Shown in pieces: positions 12,840 through 23,643 of a stretch of DNA of 64,000 nucleotides. Location: positions 6,915,001 to 6,979,000 of the forward strand of contig CM057229.1 of the NCBI GenBank assembly GCA_029891385.1, in the 5' to 3' direction. Origin of the DNA: Erythroxylum novogranatense (taxonomy: Eukaryota; Streptophyta; Magnoliopsida; Malpighiales; Erythroxylaceae). The stretch's first letter is position 1. Every line of letters starts with the position of its first letter. The translations under genes were made by a program, and so were the position numbers. The notes beneath the pieces are model-generated. The model was not told where the DNA came from, did not search any database, and saw nothing but the letters and a program-made list of their open reading frames with translations.

Positions 12840-12960
12840 TCTCTTCTCTTCTCTCTTCCACCACCCACGACACCTTCTCTTCTTCCTTTCTCTTTCTTTT
12901 CTTTCTTTCTCTTTCTTTCTTTTCTCTTTCTTTCTTTCTTCTAATTCTTTCTAACTCTTT
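12840..12960. repeat. Homopyrimidine tract in LTR
   Basis: About 120 bp almost entirely C and T (TCTTTCTTTTC-like) on the plus strand. It lies about 230-350 bp from the LTR 5' end in minus orientation. The sister LTR has the complementary purine tract at 19625-19690 in the equivalent place. Confidence 0.65.
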
Positions 12961-13193
12961 TAAGCCTAAGTCAAAGACCATTATACCCTTCTACAAAACT
13001 TTAACCTATCCAACTTAAACAATCTTCCTAAAATGCCCTCACACATATTACCCTTTTAATTCTCACTTAACCACAATTAAACCTTAATTATGCATTAATA
13101 CCCCCAAATAAATCAACTAAGGCATAAACACATAATTAACACAATATCATGCTTAAGAACTTCATATAAAAAAATTCAGGGTCTAACACTGAG

Positions 13194-14693
13194 TGATGGA
13201 AGTAGGGGAGGGGATCTTAGGAATAAGGACCAGGACAGTGCGGTTAAGCTCCGATTCCCAAACATCGTGTCTGAAAATACGTTCGAGGAAAGTAATAAGG
13301 GAGGGGCCAACAGTGTCCCACTGAGATTGGTAGAAGAGAGCGGTGAAATCATCAAAACTGAGGGCCTTATTGGGAGCCATAGAGAAGAACGCCGACTTAA
13401 TTTCGTCGGAGCTAAGCTGACGGGAAAGGTCTGCAAGCAGATGGGGCGGGGTAGGGGAAACTGGCCAGGAAGAGGCCCAGAGACAGGGGTCAGACCGTCG
13501 GGTCTGTATAAACTCTCAAGGTAACGCTGAGCCATATTACGGAGAGTAGCAGGATCGGTAATCATATGCCCATGAGAATCGGGAAGAGCAATGTGCTGAG
13601 CAAGACAACGTCGGGATCGAGTGAGGGCGTAGTAAAACTGAGTATTCCGATCTCCCTGAGCGAGCCACTGACTCCTAGACTGTTGATGCCAGAAGAGTTC
13701 TTCCTGATAAAGCATAGATTCAAGTTTGTTCCGCAGGGAAGACTCGAGTGCCCGAAGGGAGGGGGATTCCGAGTTCTCCTCTAATTTCTGAATGCCCTCC
13801 AGCCGAGCCATGAGTCGCTTCTTCCTATGGAATATGTTACCAAACTCAGTGGAATTCCAGTGGAGGAGCTTCTCTGCAAAGCGTTGGATTGCACCACTAA
13901 AATCCGAAGAGGTCGGAAACCAGTTATTAGTGACCACCTGGGAGAATGACTCGTGAGTAAGCCAAGCAGATTGAAAACGGAACGGCCGACGTGAAGGGTA
14001 GCGGGTGTTAGTATCATGGAACCTAATAAGGAGAGGTCTGTGGTCCGACTTGAGAAAAGGCAAATGGGAAACCTGGGTATTAGGATACGCCGCAAACCAC
14101 TCGGGAGAACCGAAAGCCCGATCAAGTTGGGCTCGGATCGTACCCCGCTTCCAAGTAAACCGAGGACCGGAAAAGCCAAGGTCCTAGAGATTGCACTGAG
14201 ACATACAATCACGGAATTGCTGATTAATAATGGGTTGGGTGGAGGAATCCCCGCGTTTATCGGCACTTTCTAGCTTTACATTAAAATACCTGCCCATAAG
14301 CTAAGGGACGGTGATATGCGGAGCAAGGATGGCCAGATAATACCAAAGATACTTTTGAAGCACGTACGTAAGGCTCGCGTAGATGGCAGTGAATTCAAAG
14401 GTCTGGTGGTCCCACTCAACCCGAGCATGTATAAATTGGTGGTGCGCTAAACGGATATGAACGCCGACATTCTCCTGCCAGAGTAGCCAAATGTCGCCAG
14501 AGTAACCCGTAGACTCGACCCGAAAGGAGTGGTGAAAGCCCAAAGACCGAATAACCCGCCCAGCACGATCACCGCTAATACGAGGCTCAACCAAGACCAC
14601 CAAGCAGGGCTTATGAAGACGAAGATAATTCCGCAAAATGGACTTAAAGGTCCGACGTCCAATCCCTTGGCAATTCCAGATAAAAATCGTCAT
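13194..14693 (-). pseudogene. LINE ORF2 N-terminus: endonuclease and RT start
   Basis: ATG 14693 begins TIFIWNCQGIG, the start of the apurinic-type endonuclease (EEP fold) that nicks target DNA, 23 bases after the ORF1 stop. Seen in order: IWNCQG, VLVEPRISG with the catalytic Glu, GYSGDIWLLW, a GRYFNV where the family has GDFN, GFSGPRFTW, LDRAF, and SDHRPLL with the terminal His. Stops occur at 14301-14303 and near 14184. After a long open stretch (14063 to about 13450) a frameshift leads into SMAPNKALSFDDFTALFYQ, the conserved start of the RT domain, which breaks off at 13194 where the solo LTR entered. Loss of the GDFN Asp would disable nicking even without the stops. Confidence 0.82.
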
Positions 14694-14716
14694 AAACACG
14701 ATCGGAGGAATAGGAA

Positions 14717-16516
14717 CTAACTCGACTCGGTCGGAGCCGGGACAACGGACCCACTGGGATCTTGACTAGGAAGGAGCACCGGAAGGGGAACAGGCTCCTC
14801 CATCGTGGTATTGGAAGGGGTCAGAGCAACCCGCGTGCTGTGATGACGAACTGTGGTCGGGGGTCAGGGAGGAGGGATATCGGAATTAGGATGGGGGAGA
14901 GGCGACGTGTCCACAAGACCGAGGGGATCGGGAGGGGTCACGTCCATGGCCTCCGTGACCTGGGCCATAGGGATAGACAGCGGTAAAATCGGATCCGGGG
15001 AAACCAAGGCCCCGTGTGATGGGAGGGGAATTGCCACATGGGATGTGAGGGGCTCGGAAGGGCGATGGGTCGAGGGCTGTAATTGTGGCGAGGGAGGGAG
15101 GGTTGACATTGGGTCTGCTGAGGAGGGGGCCAGGGGGATGGAAGAGGAGGTTGGGCCGGAGGAGACTGTGCGGCCCAAGGATGGAGGCAACTGGCTTGGA
15201 TCAGAGCAGACTGGGCTTGAGGAGGAAGCCTGGCCCGCAGAGGGGCCCAGCAGGCTGGGGAATGACGTCGTCCCCGTCAACAGTGAGTGGCTTCTAGACT
15301 CTTCTTGTCTCAAACTCCTCGTGGATCTAACGCCCCTTCTGGACGAATTACGCGAAACTTGCAGAGGTCTCTGGTCAGGAGAGGACGAGAAGGGATTAGC
15401 TTGGGAATGAGGAGCGGCGACCGTTGGAGGGACACCCGTTGGTGTGTCAGACTCCTCTGCGTGGGAGAGCACGGCGTATCTCGAGCCTCGAGAACCATCG
15501 GACCTCCCCTGGGATGGGTTGTCTCGTCAAGAGCCGGACGTAGGTGGAGGGGACCTGCGGGTCTGACGTGCCACCTGCATCCAGGGGCCGTAACCGTCGG
15601 CCAGAGGAGGACTGGTAGAGGGAGCGTTTGCGGAGGCAGCGACCGCTGGAGATGGGGGTGCGTCGGAAGAGGCCCCAGCATCGGGCGTGGTCTCCGTTCG
15701 CCTTGGGCATTGTTTGGATCCATGTCCGACCCGACCATAGTTGAAGCAAATTGATGGGAGGCCCTCATACGCAACCTGTATGAGTTCCCCGTCCAACTCC
15801 ACAACCAAACGAAGAGGAACACTGAGATCCAGGGTGACAGCCACCCGCGCGAAACGTCCCCGGGAAGTGAGGAGCGTGGTCTCATCAATCTTCACTGTCT
15901 TCCCCACCATATTACCGAGTGCGTGAAGAATGGAAGGATGGTAGCGGGCGATAGGGACTCCGGGGAATCGAACCCAGGCGACTATATGGGTAACGCATCC
16001 GGAGGAAGGTCGAAACGCAGGTGACCATGGTTGGATCGACAACACATTGCCGGCTACAATCCATGGACCCTGCGTCAAGGTATGTATATAGTCTCTTTCT
16101 GCTTTGAAGTTCACCAAATAGAAATCGCTGTCCAAATCCACAAACTTCAGGGGGCCCGTCGGATGCCACAGGGAGAGGAGACGATCCATGAGTAAGTCGA
16201 ACCCCATCTTCCTTCCCAGCAGCTTGATCACAATCGCCTGTGCCCAGATGGTGTCCAATTTATTACAGAAGGTAGAGGAAAGATCAATCCCCAAACCATG
16301 AGGACCCTGCACCAGGTTAATATTGCCATCCTCTAGTTCAATTGGGGGGTCTTCGGACCAATTGAGGTTACTGATTTGTGTGGCTTGGTTGGATGGACCC
16401 GAAACGGCAGCACTGTAGCTCGGAGGAGCTAGAGACTCTGCTTGGACGACAGGAGGAGGGTCCTCTTCCCGCTCTCGCAGTCGGACTTTTTTGGCGGAGT
16501 GGGTGGTGGAATTCAT
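14717..16516 (-). pseudogene. LINE ORF1: DUF4283-type RNA-binding protein, two stops
   Basis: ORF1 of plant L1-type LINEs is thought to bind element RNA. From ATG 16516 the frame runs 599 codons to a TAG at 14717-14719, with two internal TGA codons (15527-15529 and 14864-14866), both explained by CGA to TGA. Seen: a DUF4283-like core (WAQAIVIKLLGRKMGFDLL, LVNFKAERDYIHTLTQGPW, VRFPGVPIARYH), then GLPSICFNYGRVGHGSKQCP. That last segment is a zinc knuckle with Tyr in place of the second Cys, a single G-to-A change. A long Ser/Pro-rich tail follows. The segment listed separately as 14864-15472 is the same frame, not a second gene. Confidence 0.8.
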
Positions 16517-16566
16517 TGCAGGGGAGGAGGGGCAGTGGCCGGAATCGGCTCAAGGAACTGAAGTAG

Positions 16567-16734
16567 GTGGGAAAGTTACGGTTGTAATTACTGTAGCAAT
16601 TCTCGCAAAGTTACTATAGCAATTCTCGCAAAGTCAGTTAATGATTGATATTCCACAAAATTAGGTGCAACGTTAAACTGTGTACCTTCATGTGATAAAG
16701 CGTCATCCCCTTATGTACCTTCACCTGCTTCACC
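16567..16734. repeat. Short spacer with 24-bp tandem duplication
   Basis: Upstream of LINE ORF1, two adjacent copies of ttact(g/a)tagcaattctcgc with aaag following lie at about 16591-16638. I see no other feature; the LINE 5' end is probably near 16566. Confidence 0.45.
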
Positions 16735-17640
16735 CTAACTGTGCTTAATACTTGAAGCTTCTTCTGTCTCATCATTGAAAATAACATAACGATCACCTTG
16801 TCGCCTAGCAATCTTCACAGACACCAAGGATTGTAAGTCTAAACTAGAATTCCCTAAAACTAACTGCATACTTGTTCCCTCCGTCAGTAAACCAAAATAC
16901 TCTGTAATTTGGGTAACAAATGCCCCAACAACTATTTTTTCCAGCTCTAACTTTGGCCACATCCATCATTTGCACACTTAACCACATACCAGCATTAAAG
17001 TGTTTAGCATGCACCATACACCACAACACAAACAATTCAGCTTTAGAAACTGTACCTTGCCTATCTCCTCTACCAAATATCGTAGAAGTTAAAAACTTAG
17101 GAGGTTAACATAAGCTAGGGTCCACTAAAGCAAACGATTTAGACCTACTCGAAGAGAAAAAGTTTGTTAAGTTTGTAATTTCATTTCAAAATTCTTTAGG
17201 ACTAAATTTATCATTATATTCATATAAATCACTATGTGGAAATTCAAATATATTATTCAAATCATTTAAACTAAGAGCAATTGGCTTATTCATTAATCTA
17301 AATATAAAATTAATCACAATGCTATCTTCTTTAAAATTAAATGTAAAGTTTTCAAAATTCTAAAGTTAATTCAACGTATGATTTTTTTTTCTAAATTTTG
17401 CAAATTTTTGCATCCTATGTTATGTAACAATTCATTAACTCGATCTGCAATTCCTAGTTCAATTTTAACTCCATGATCAATAAATCTATTCAGTATAATC
17501 GGGCAATCTTTTAAAGTTGCATACCTTAATTTGCTCTCAACAGTGTTAAATTGAAGGCAAGGATGACCTAAAACAAGGACATCGTCCGCCTCAGAAGATG
17601 AAGATGCTCCTAATCTCACACGAGGCATAATCTAAGTAAC
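16735..17640 (-). pseudogene. Athila ORF1-like remnant
   Basis: Minus-strand fragments in the expected order resemble the gag-like ORF1 of plant Athila-type gypsy elements. They are an N-terminal block MPRVRLGASSSSEADD... through ESKLRYATLKDCPIILNRF (17628-17371), a middle block KPIALSLNDLNNIFEFP (about 17310-17230), GRGDRQGTVSKAELFVLWCMVHAKHF (17085-16995, quoted in part) and IVVGAFVTQITEYFGLL (about 16935-16885). Stops and frame changes occur between blocks. No LTR was found for it. Assignment rests on pattern memory of the family, so it is only moderately certain. Confidence 0.45.
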
Positions 17641-18640
17641 AATCAAGAATCAAAATATTTTCATAAATCTCAAACCAAACAGAACAATTTATTACTTAAT
17701 TTGATTTAGAGCAGTTAAATATAATAGGCAAACATGAAATCCTAAAGTAATATAAATCCAACATAGTCATAGCATGAACAAACATTCGGCTTAAATAGAC
17801 ATCCTTTAATAAATAATAACAAAGTAAAAAATAAAACGAAAAAGATTAAATAATGTTTTATGTTATCGGTAATATATTATATCAAAATGTTTTATATAAT
17901 ATTAAACTTGAATTATTTAATAATGAATCAACAATTCGACTTTACTATATTCTAAAATCAAAGTTTTCACTTTCAAAACCATTATCCCTTTCCCAATCTT
18001 TTTTTTTCAAAGGACAAACAAAATTTCAAATTAGATACAATTTTATCATTCTTATTTGTATTTCTTTCCATTTATTTAGTAAAATCTATTAACAAAATTA
18101 ACAACACATCTATTACAATTTCATTAACATCAACAATAAACAAAATCCTTACAATTTAACAATTATTTAATAGAAAACAAACCGATAGCAAATAGCCAAA
18201 TCAAAACAAATTCTTAGCCTAATACAATTCTTAACCGAGTATAAAACCAAGAGAAACATCAACCAAATCGCACAACAAACTAGAAAATGTATCATCAAAT
18301 TCAAGCCATAAAAAATGAAATAGTTGACAATATAAAAAGAATGTATATGAAGAACAAAGTATTGACCCATATCAAAACAATATATTAAGTTAAGTCATTT
18401 TACTAAATGTTCTGAAATATGTTTAACAATATAAGAGATTACCTAAAATTATAAGCAGCTTCCAACGGAGGCAACGACAAAAGACAACAGGACGATAGCG
18501 ACAGACAACAATATCGAAGAGGCAAAGAAGACGACAAGGACCCAACTCAAGATCTAAAGTACCACGGATATTCGAACAATTGGATTTTTCACCAGAGAGA
18601 AGAACAAGATGATAGAACGGGCGTAGGCTGGAACAGGTAT
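17641..18640. other. AT-rich non-coding stretch
   Basis: About 1 kb of AT-rich sequence. The ORFs at 17853-18092 and 18167-18370 are low-complexity and resemble no known protein. Probably decayed internal or LTR sequence of the element whose ORF1 remnant lies to the left. Confidence 0.4.
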
Positions 18641-19386
18641 TATTTCATAGTTAGGTTAAAAACTCTAAACTTAGTCACAGGTGTGGCTTTATAAGTTGCA
18701 CCCAATAAAATTTTTATTTATTTTAATTAACTAAGTTTTTTCAGTCACAGTTGTGCCTTATTAAGTCACACCCATGATTAAGGTTTCCTTAACTAAAATA
18801 TTTTTTAATTAGTTTTTTTCAATCACGGGTTGTGGTAGGTGTATTGTTTTAGTTAGATATTATAATAGTTGTATTTACTTTCTATATTTTATCCATTTAT
18901 AAAAATACATCACAATATAGATTTCTAAATTATTTTATTTTCTTCATTCCAAATTTTTTCCTTTTAATCATAACTAAATTATTCAATTAATAGCAAAATT
19001 AATAATTGAATGATGATATAATTTTTACTTTTAATTAGATTTTATAATATTTGTATTTACTTTCTATATTTTATTACATGTTAGGGCTTTTTATTATCTT
19101 AATTAACTGAAATATTTAATTGATAACAACAAAATTTAACATTTGTTTTAATTAAATATAATTAACTTTTGTTTCAGATCACAAGCATGACTTAATAAGT
19201 CATATGTGACTAATGATATTAGTTTTAAAACTTATATATTATAATATTTGTATTTACATACATTAAATATTTATAATTTTATCCCAACATTTTAAATTAT
19301 GCAATATTAATGTAACATTTGATTTTTTAAACCTTTAACTACAAAATTTAATTCATAAATTTTTTATATTTTTATTTTAGTCACAG
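18641..19386. repeat. AT-rich repeat with recurring palindromic motif
   Basis: This block repeats a near-palindrome of the form AGTCACAGGTGTGACTTA then TAAGTCACACCYRTGACT, at about 18674-18713, 18742-18778 and 19173-19212. A further copy was split by insertions: its left part ends at 19386, its middle is 21580-21599, and its right part starts at 27699. The AT-rich sequence then continues to 28300. I see no protein. It may be a decayed DNA transposon or satellite-like repeat. Confidence 0.55.
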
Positions 19387-20024
19387 TGTTGGACCCCAAA
19401 TTTTTTTTATGATGTCATTAAGCATGAATTGTGGTAATTAGGTGGTTATGCTTTAATTTGATTTATTTGAGAGGATTATGGGATGATTAAGGTTTAATTA
19501 TGGTTAGATGAGGATTAAAAGGGTAAAAAGTTATGAGGGTATTTTGGGAAGATGACTTAGGTTGGATAGGTAAACGCTTGTTAAGAAGGGTATAAGGGTA
19601 TTTGACTTAGGTAAGGCTTAGAAGAAATTAGAAAGAAAGGAAAAGAGGATAAAAGAAAGAAAAGAGAAGAAGAAAAGGAGTAGCGCCGTCGTGAAGCAGG
19701 AAGAGAGGAGAAAAAAGATTTTTCCATTGACGATTTTTCGACAGTTTGAAGTGATTTCCGGGTAAGTTGAGTTCATTTCTTTGTGTTGTATCTAGATTAA
19801 GCTCTAAGATTGGTTGGATGTGTGTGTTATCGGTGGTTTTAGGGTTTTAGGGTAAAAATGGTTAGAACTTTCTGGGTTGTTGCGTTTATGATGGATTGGA
19901 AGCTTAGAATGGGTTAGAAATGTGGTATAAGTCTTGATATAATGTTTTGATGTGTTGCATTTGTGTTTGTGGAAGGATTAAAGTGTGGAAATGCATAAAA
20001 CTGGGTTTCGGAGTCGAGCTCCAG

Positions 20025-20260
20025 ATTCGCACGTCGCGACGTCTTGTATGAACACGCTATGACGTCGCGAGAGAGGCAACGTCGCGACGAATAAATATTT
20101 ATTCGCCGCGACGTGCGGCAGCTTGATCGTCGCGACGTGCGGCAGTTTGTTCGCCGCGACGTGCGAGAGGAGCGTTTGTCGCGACGTGCGAGGAAGGCTC
20201 GTCGCGACGTACGAAGAAATTTGGCTCGCCGCAGCGAGCGTACCTTCGCCGCGGCGAACA
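20025..20260. repeat. CpG-rich cluster with 34-bp palindrome
   Basis: At least seven copies of GTCGCGACG or GCCGCGACG, commonly followed by TGCG, spaced about 20-27 bp apart. An imperfect 34-bp palindrome at 20080-20113 has AATAAATATTTATT at its centre and CGCGACG-type arms. Such dense CpG is unusual in an AT-rich, presumably methylated plant LTR. Confidence 0.7.
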
Positions 20261-21147
20261 CCCAAGTTTTCTGAAGGAGATTTTTGGGCATATCTTAGGT
20301 TGTAGATGTCCAATTGAGGTGATTTCAGATTCGTTGTGAACTAGAAATAAAGGCTACGAGTTTTATGAAGAAGGGGGTTCGGAATTAGTCTCTAAGGGTT
20401 TGGGATTTTATGAGGAAGTCGAATGTAGACCTTTAATGCTTTATTTTGGATTTCCAAGCCTTGAATATTTACTATGGATATTGATTGAATGAGAACTTGG
20501 TCTATTATAGGAAACCAAGCTGACCTAACCCAATCGCAAGAGGAAGGACACCAGTGAGTCGGATACTCGAGTGATATTAGGTGGGTAATATGTTTATGGT
20601 TATTGTGTGTATGGGCAAATTGCCTTGTGTGTGCTTACTTGCTTGCATGATATGATCTTGTTGGCATTGAATTACATGAGAAATATTGAATGTGCATTTT
20701 GATTATGATTATGCGTGGCTTGATAGGCCTTATGGCAATGGACAAGAATGAGAATTTAGAAAACTGTGAAAAATGCTTTGAGCACGAATCGAATGGATTA
20801 TGTGATTTGTTTGAGTAAGAGAGTTACGGATGGAGTCACGTGCACGTTGACATAAAGCCTTCTCCCGGCTGCCCGCTTGAGGCCACGAGATCCTTGAGAA
20901 ATCAGACTCGGATAGTTTACGGATTCACCTTTTGTTTATCCGGATCGTTTACGAAACTCTCGAGCCAATTGTTTGTGCATACATGCTTAAATTGATGAGC
21001 ATGATACATGTTGAAGTGCTATATTGTACACTCATATGAACTCTTTTGTGATGATTGAATTGTGATAGATTGATGACTTGCTAGATGGATATACATATAT
21101 GCTTGATTGTGTGGCTCGTTGCTAATGGCTATAAACGTATATGTCAC

Positions 21148-21163
21148 TGAGCTTCGCAGCTCA
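21148..21163 (+). other. LTR hairpin, copy 4
   Basis: TGAGCT, loop TCGC, AGCTCA, followed by CCCC: a 6-bp stem, 416 bp from the LTR 3' end. Compare TGAGTT/AACTCA at 6832-6847 and 11405-11420. Confidence 0.55.
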
Positions 21164-21599
21164 CCCCATTACTCTCCCCTCCTCAGGTGCAGATCGAGAC
21201 GATTGTCGACCTTGCAAGGCATCAGAAACTTCAAGCTAGTTAGGAGCCTTGTATAAGTTAGTACTTTGGTTAGCCCGCCAGCATATCATCATGGAGCATA
21301 CTTATGTATTTTAGGATTTCATTTTATTTTGTAGTATGCTGCATTTGAGAATACTTGTTGAATTTCTTTGAAATTGTAATGGCATGAAGCCCCTTAGTTT
21401 ATGGGGTGTTTAATTCATGGATGGGATGCATATGTAGAATGTATTGGTATATGTATGTGTAAAGCGAATTATGATTATGTATGGATGTTGGGATCGGGTC
21501 CGAAGTTATTTGGGCGCCCGTTGGCAGCGCGCCCCGAGGGGCCACCTCGGGAATGGAGATTTGGGACCCAGGCCCAACAACAGGTGTCACTTAATAAGT

Positions 21600-22917
21600 T
21601 GGTACTACCGTCGCCTGTAGCCAAATTAAAAAAAATCACTTCCGTTAATACAATTTAATGTAGTAGTGGTAAGAGGATATTGTTCCCACAATGAATTTTT
21701 AATGGTAAAGGTTAGCGAGTTTAAAACTAAAACCAAGTAAATGAAATGGGGGGTTTGATTCATGAAAATATAAGAAAAAGCATAAGAAAAATCGTAAATA
21801 AAAAGAATTAATTGAATCTGAAAAATTAAGAGACAAACCTTAGTTTTGGGTCACCGATGTTATCGCGCTAAAATAAATCCTTGATATAAAATTTCAATCA
21901 TTAACAAACATTCCTTGGGGATATTTTCTCTTAAGTTTAATGACTAGAAACATGTATCCTAGCATTCTTATTAAACAACAACCTAGATACAATCATAGAT
22001 TTAATTTAATAATAGCTTTACAAACTAAGAACCAATGAGCAGGCGAAATACATGTATGACATGCAATCAATCAAGCGAATATCTCCTTAAAATTTTTCGA
22101 CTATAACGTAGAGAAGAAAATCCTAATTGCTACTTACGATTAGCAGAACTGAACGTCATATTTGGTTAATCTAGCAGTTAAACACATTAATCCCTAGTTG
22201 CGCACCTAGAAACCAACGAATTCAATTAAAAAGAGTAGATCCGAAGATATTCAATGTTTATTAACAATGTAAACTTTATTCAAATATCTCACCATACTAG
22301 CGGATAACACGGATCCCCTTAACCAAGACTAAAAGTTTAGCTACTCATACTAGAATCGAAAACGGAAGAAATAACAAAGTGTAAAGTCTCCATCCCTGGT
22401 TCTTTACTGAAAAACACGAAAATACTAATGGAGAAAGTGCAGAAAACATAAAAACTGGAAAAGAAAAGATGCAGAAATGAAAATCTATCCTAAACCTAGA
22501 CTTCAAAACTTGCTTGAATAGTGAGCTTCTCTCCTTTTATGCTTATTTTTCCGATTTCCCTCTTATCTTTCCTTGATTCTCGTCCGATACTATATCCCTC
22601 AATTTTCGGTAGTCAATCCCCTTGAAAGATGGCAATATAATCTTCAAAGATTGTGATAATCTCGATTTTGACTTTTGAAAGTTGATCTGCAGATTTATTC
22701 CATCCTTAGGCATGCCCACGCTTAATCACAAAATTGCTATCAAACTTGAAATTTCGGATTTTCTTCATTCTTTTACATCTTTTTGATTCAATTTCGTCTC
22801 TAAGGTGTTGAAAATCATCTGTAAACAATTATAAGATAATTCCATTAATTTTGGATAATAATTTCAACACATTAAAGATAATTAAGTGTAAAATATGTGC
22901 AAATTGATGACTTAACA
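21600..22917 (-). repeat. 3' LTR of Athila-like element
   Basis: On the minus strand it runs from TGTTAAGTCATC at 22917 to 21600. It is closely similar along its length to 26378-27698, with scattered substitutions and small indels; the terminal bases at 21600 (TGGTACTACC) differ from the partner's TGTTCCTACT. Confidence 0.8.
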
Positions 22918-23453
22918 AATTCCCCCACACCAAACCCTTGCTCGCTCTCGAGAAAACATGTCAAACTACTACACTCAATCAATTCATCCTTCAGAAGATC
23001 AAGTGCACACAATCCGTTAACTTGGGCCAAAGAGACTTAAGTTGTAACATATATCATAATTGCTTTTCACCAATGCAAATAAACGAAGTCAAAATAAGAC
23101 ATCTTTGTTCAAAAGCAAACATGAAATCAAAATAAATTCTTCTTACGGATTTCGCTCTTACACTCAAGTGTTTGAGGGCAAAGTGTTTCTCTCAAATCTT
23201 ACTCTAACATGTTGCACTACCATAGGCTTGCAATTTTACCAATTATCATTCATTCAGATCACATGAGCTAATAGATCATAAGGACTTTATTCAAGGTTGT
23301 AATAGGGCTAGGTCCACGGGTAAGGTAAAAATGGCAAAAGGTTAATCACAAGCATTCACAAAGTATCAAGTAAAAGGGATACGCAAACTAAAATTATGAG
23401 ATAAATATGAATGAAAAGGATTAAAAGTACTCAATACTAACTAGTACCACTAT

Positions 23454-23546
23454 TCTTTTTCTTTTTCTTCTTTTTCTGATTTTTTCCCTTTTTCCCTTTT
23501 CTTTTTTTCTTTCTTTTTCTTTCTTTTTTTCTTCTCTTTTTTTCCG
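23454..23546. repeat. Homopyrimidine tract
   Basis: About 90 bp of T and C only, apart from one or two bases, inside the Athila-like element. The Lys/Arg-rich ORF on the minus strand here is compositional. Confidence 0.7.
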
Positions 23547-23643
23547 AATATGCTAAGAACAAGAGAAAACAATAAAAATAAAAGAAAATAACAACACATG
23601 AGTAGAAGTACCTATAAAAATATCTCAGAACATAATATAACAC

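Larger units (their letters stand above)
10978..13188 (-). mobile_element. Solo LTR, Ty3/gypsy type, 2.2 kb, minus orientation
   Basis: Plus-strand ends TGTTGGGCCCGG and GGGTCTAACA, with perfect 5-bp duplications ctgag at 10973-10977 and 13189-13193, inside the LINE RT domain. It is the inverted-orientation relative of the solo LTR at 19387-21579. Shared features in the same order are the terminal GGACCCAGGCCCAACA-like end, a hairpin about 425 bp from that end, a CpG-rich cluster (12375-12620) with a 34-bp palindrome, and a purine-rich (minus-strand) tract at 12840-12960. No coding region; ORFs in the CpG cluster are compositional. Confidence 0.87.
5520..16566 (-). mobile_element. L1-type LINE with two nested solo LTRs
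   Basis: On the minus strand this is a nearly full-length plant L1-type non-LTR retrotransposon: ORF1 (16516-14717), endonuclease and RT start (14693-13194), RT core (10972 to about 9484), a zinc-finger segment down to 9212, then RNase H (6388-5561) and a short A-rich 3' end (minus strand of 5521-5531). Two later solo LTRs interrupt it at 6389-9206 and 10978-13188; removing them with one copy of each duplication rejoins the reading frames (...PTSITQ|FHSI... across 13194/10972). Stops and at least one frameshift make it inactive. I found no target-site duplication at its outer ends. Confidence 0.85.
19387..21579 (+). mobile_element. Solo LTR, Ty3/gypsy type, 2.2 kb, plus orientation
   Basis: Starts TGTTGGACCCC and ends CCCAGGCCCAACA. 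The flanks are cacag on the left and acag on the right (21580-21583), so the duplication is 4 bp, or 5 bp with one base lost. It is the plus-orientation relative of 10978-13188. It holds a purine-rich tract (19625-19690), a CpG-rich cluster (20025-20260), a hairpin (21148-21163) and a pyrimidine run with CTCAGGTGCAG. There is no coding region or second LTR. Confidence 0.84.

Noticed and set aside
14853..15754. Plus-strand ORFs of 155-185 codons
   Set aside because: Shadows of LINE ORF1 on the minus strand, whose Ser/Pro-rich codons leave the opposite strand open.
19914..20313. ORFs of 60-125 codons over the second CpG cluster
   Set aside because: Same compositional cause, in the sister LTR.
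23437..23643. Lys-rich 68-codon ORF
   Set aside because: Product of the homopyrimidine tract; no known domain.
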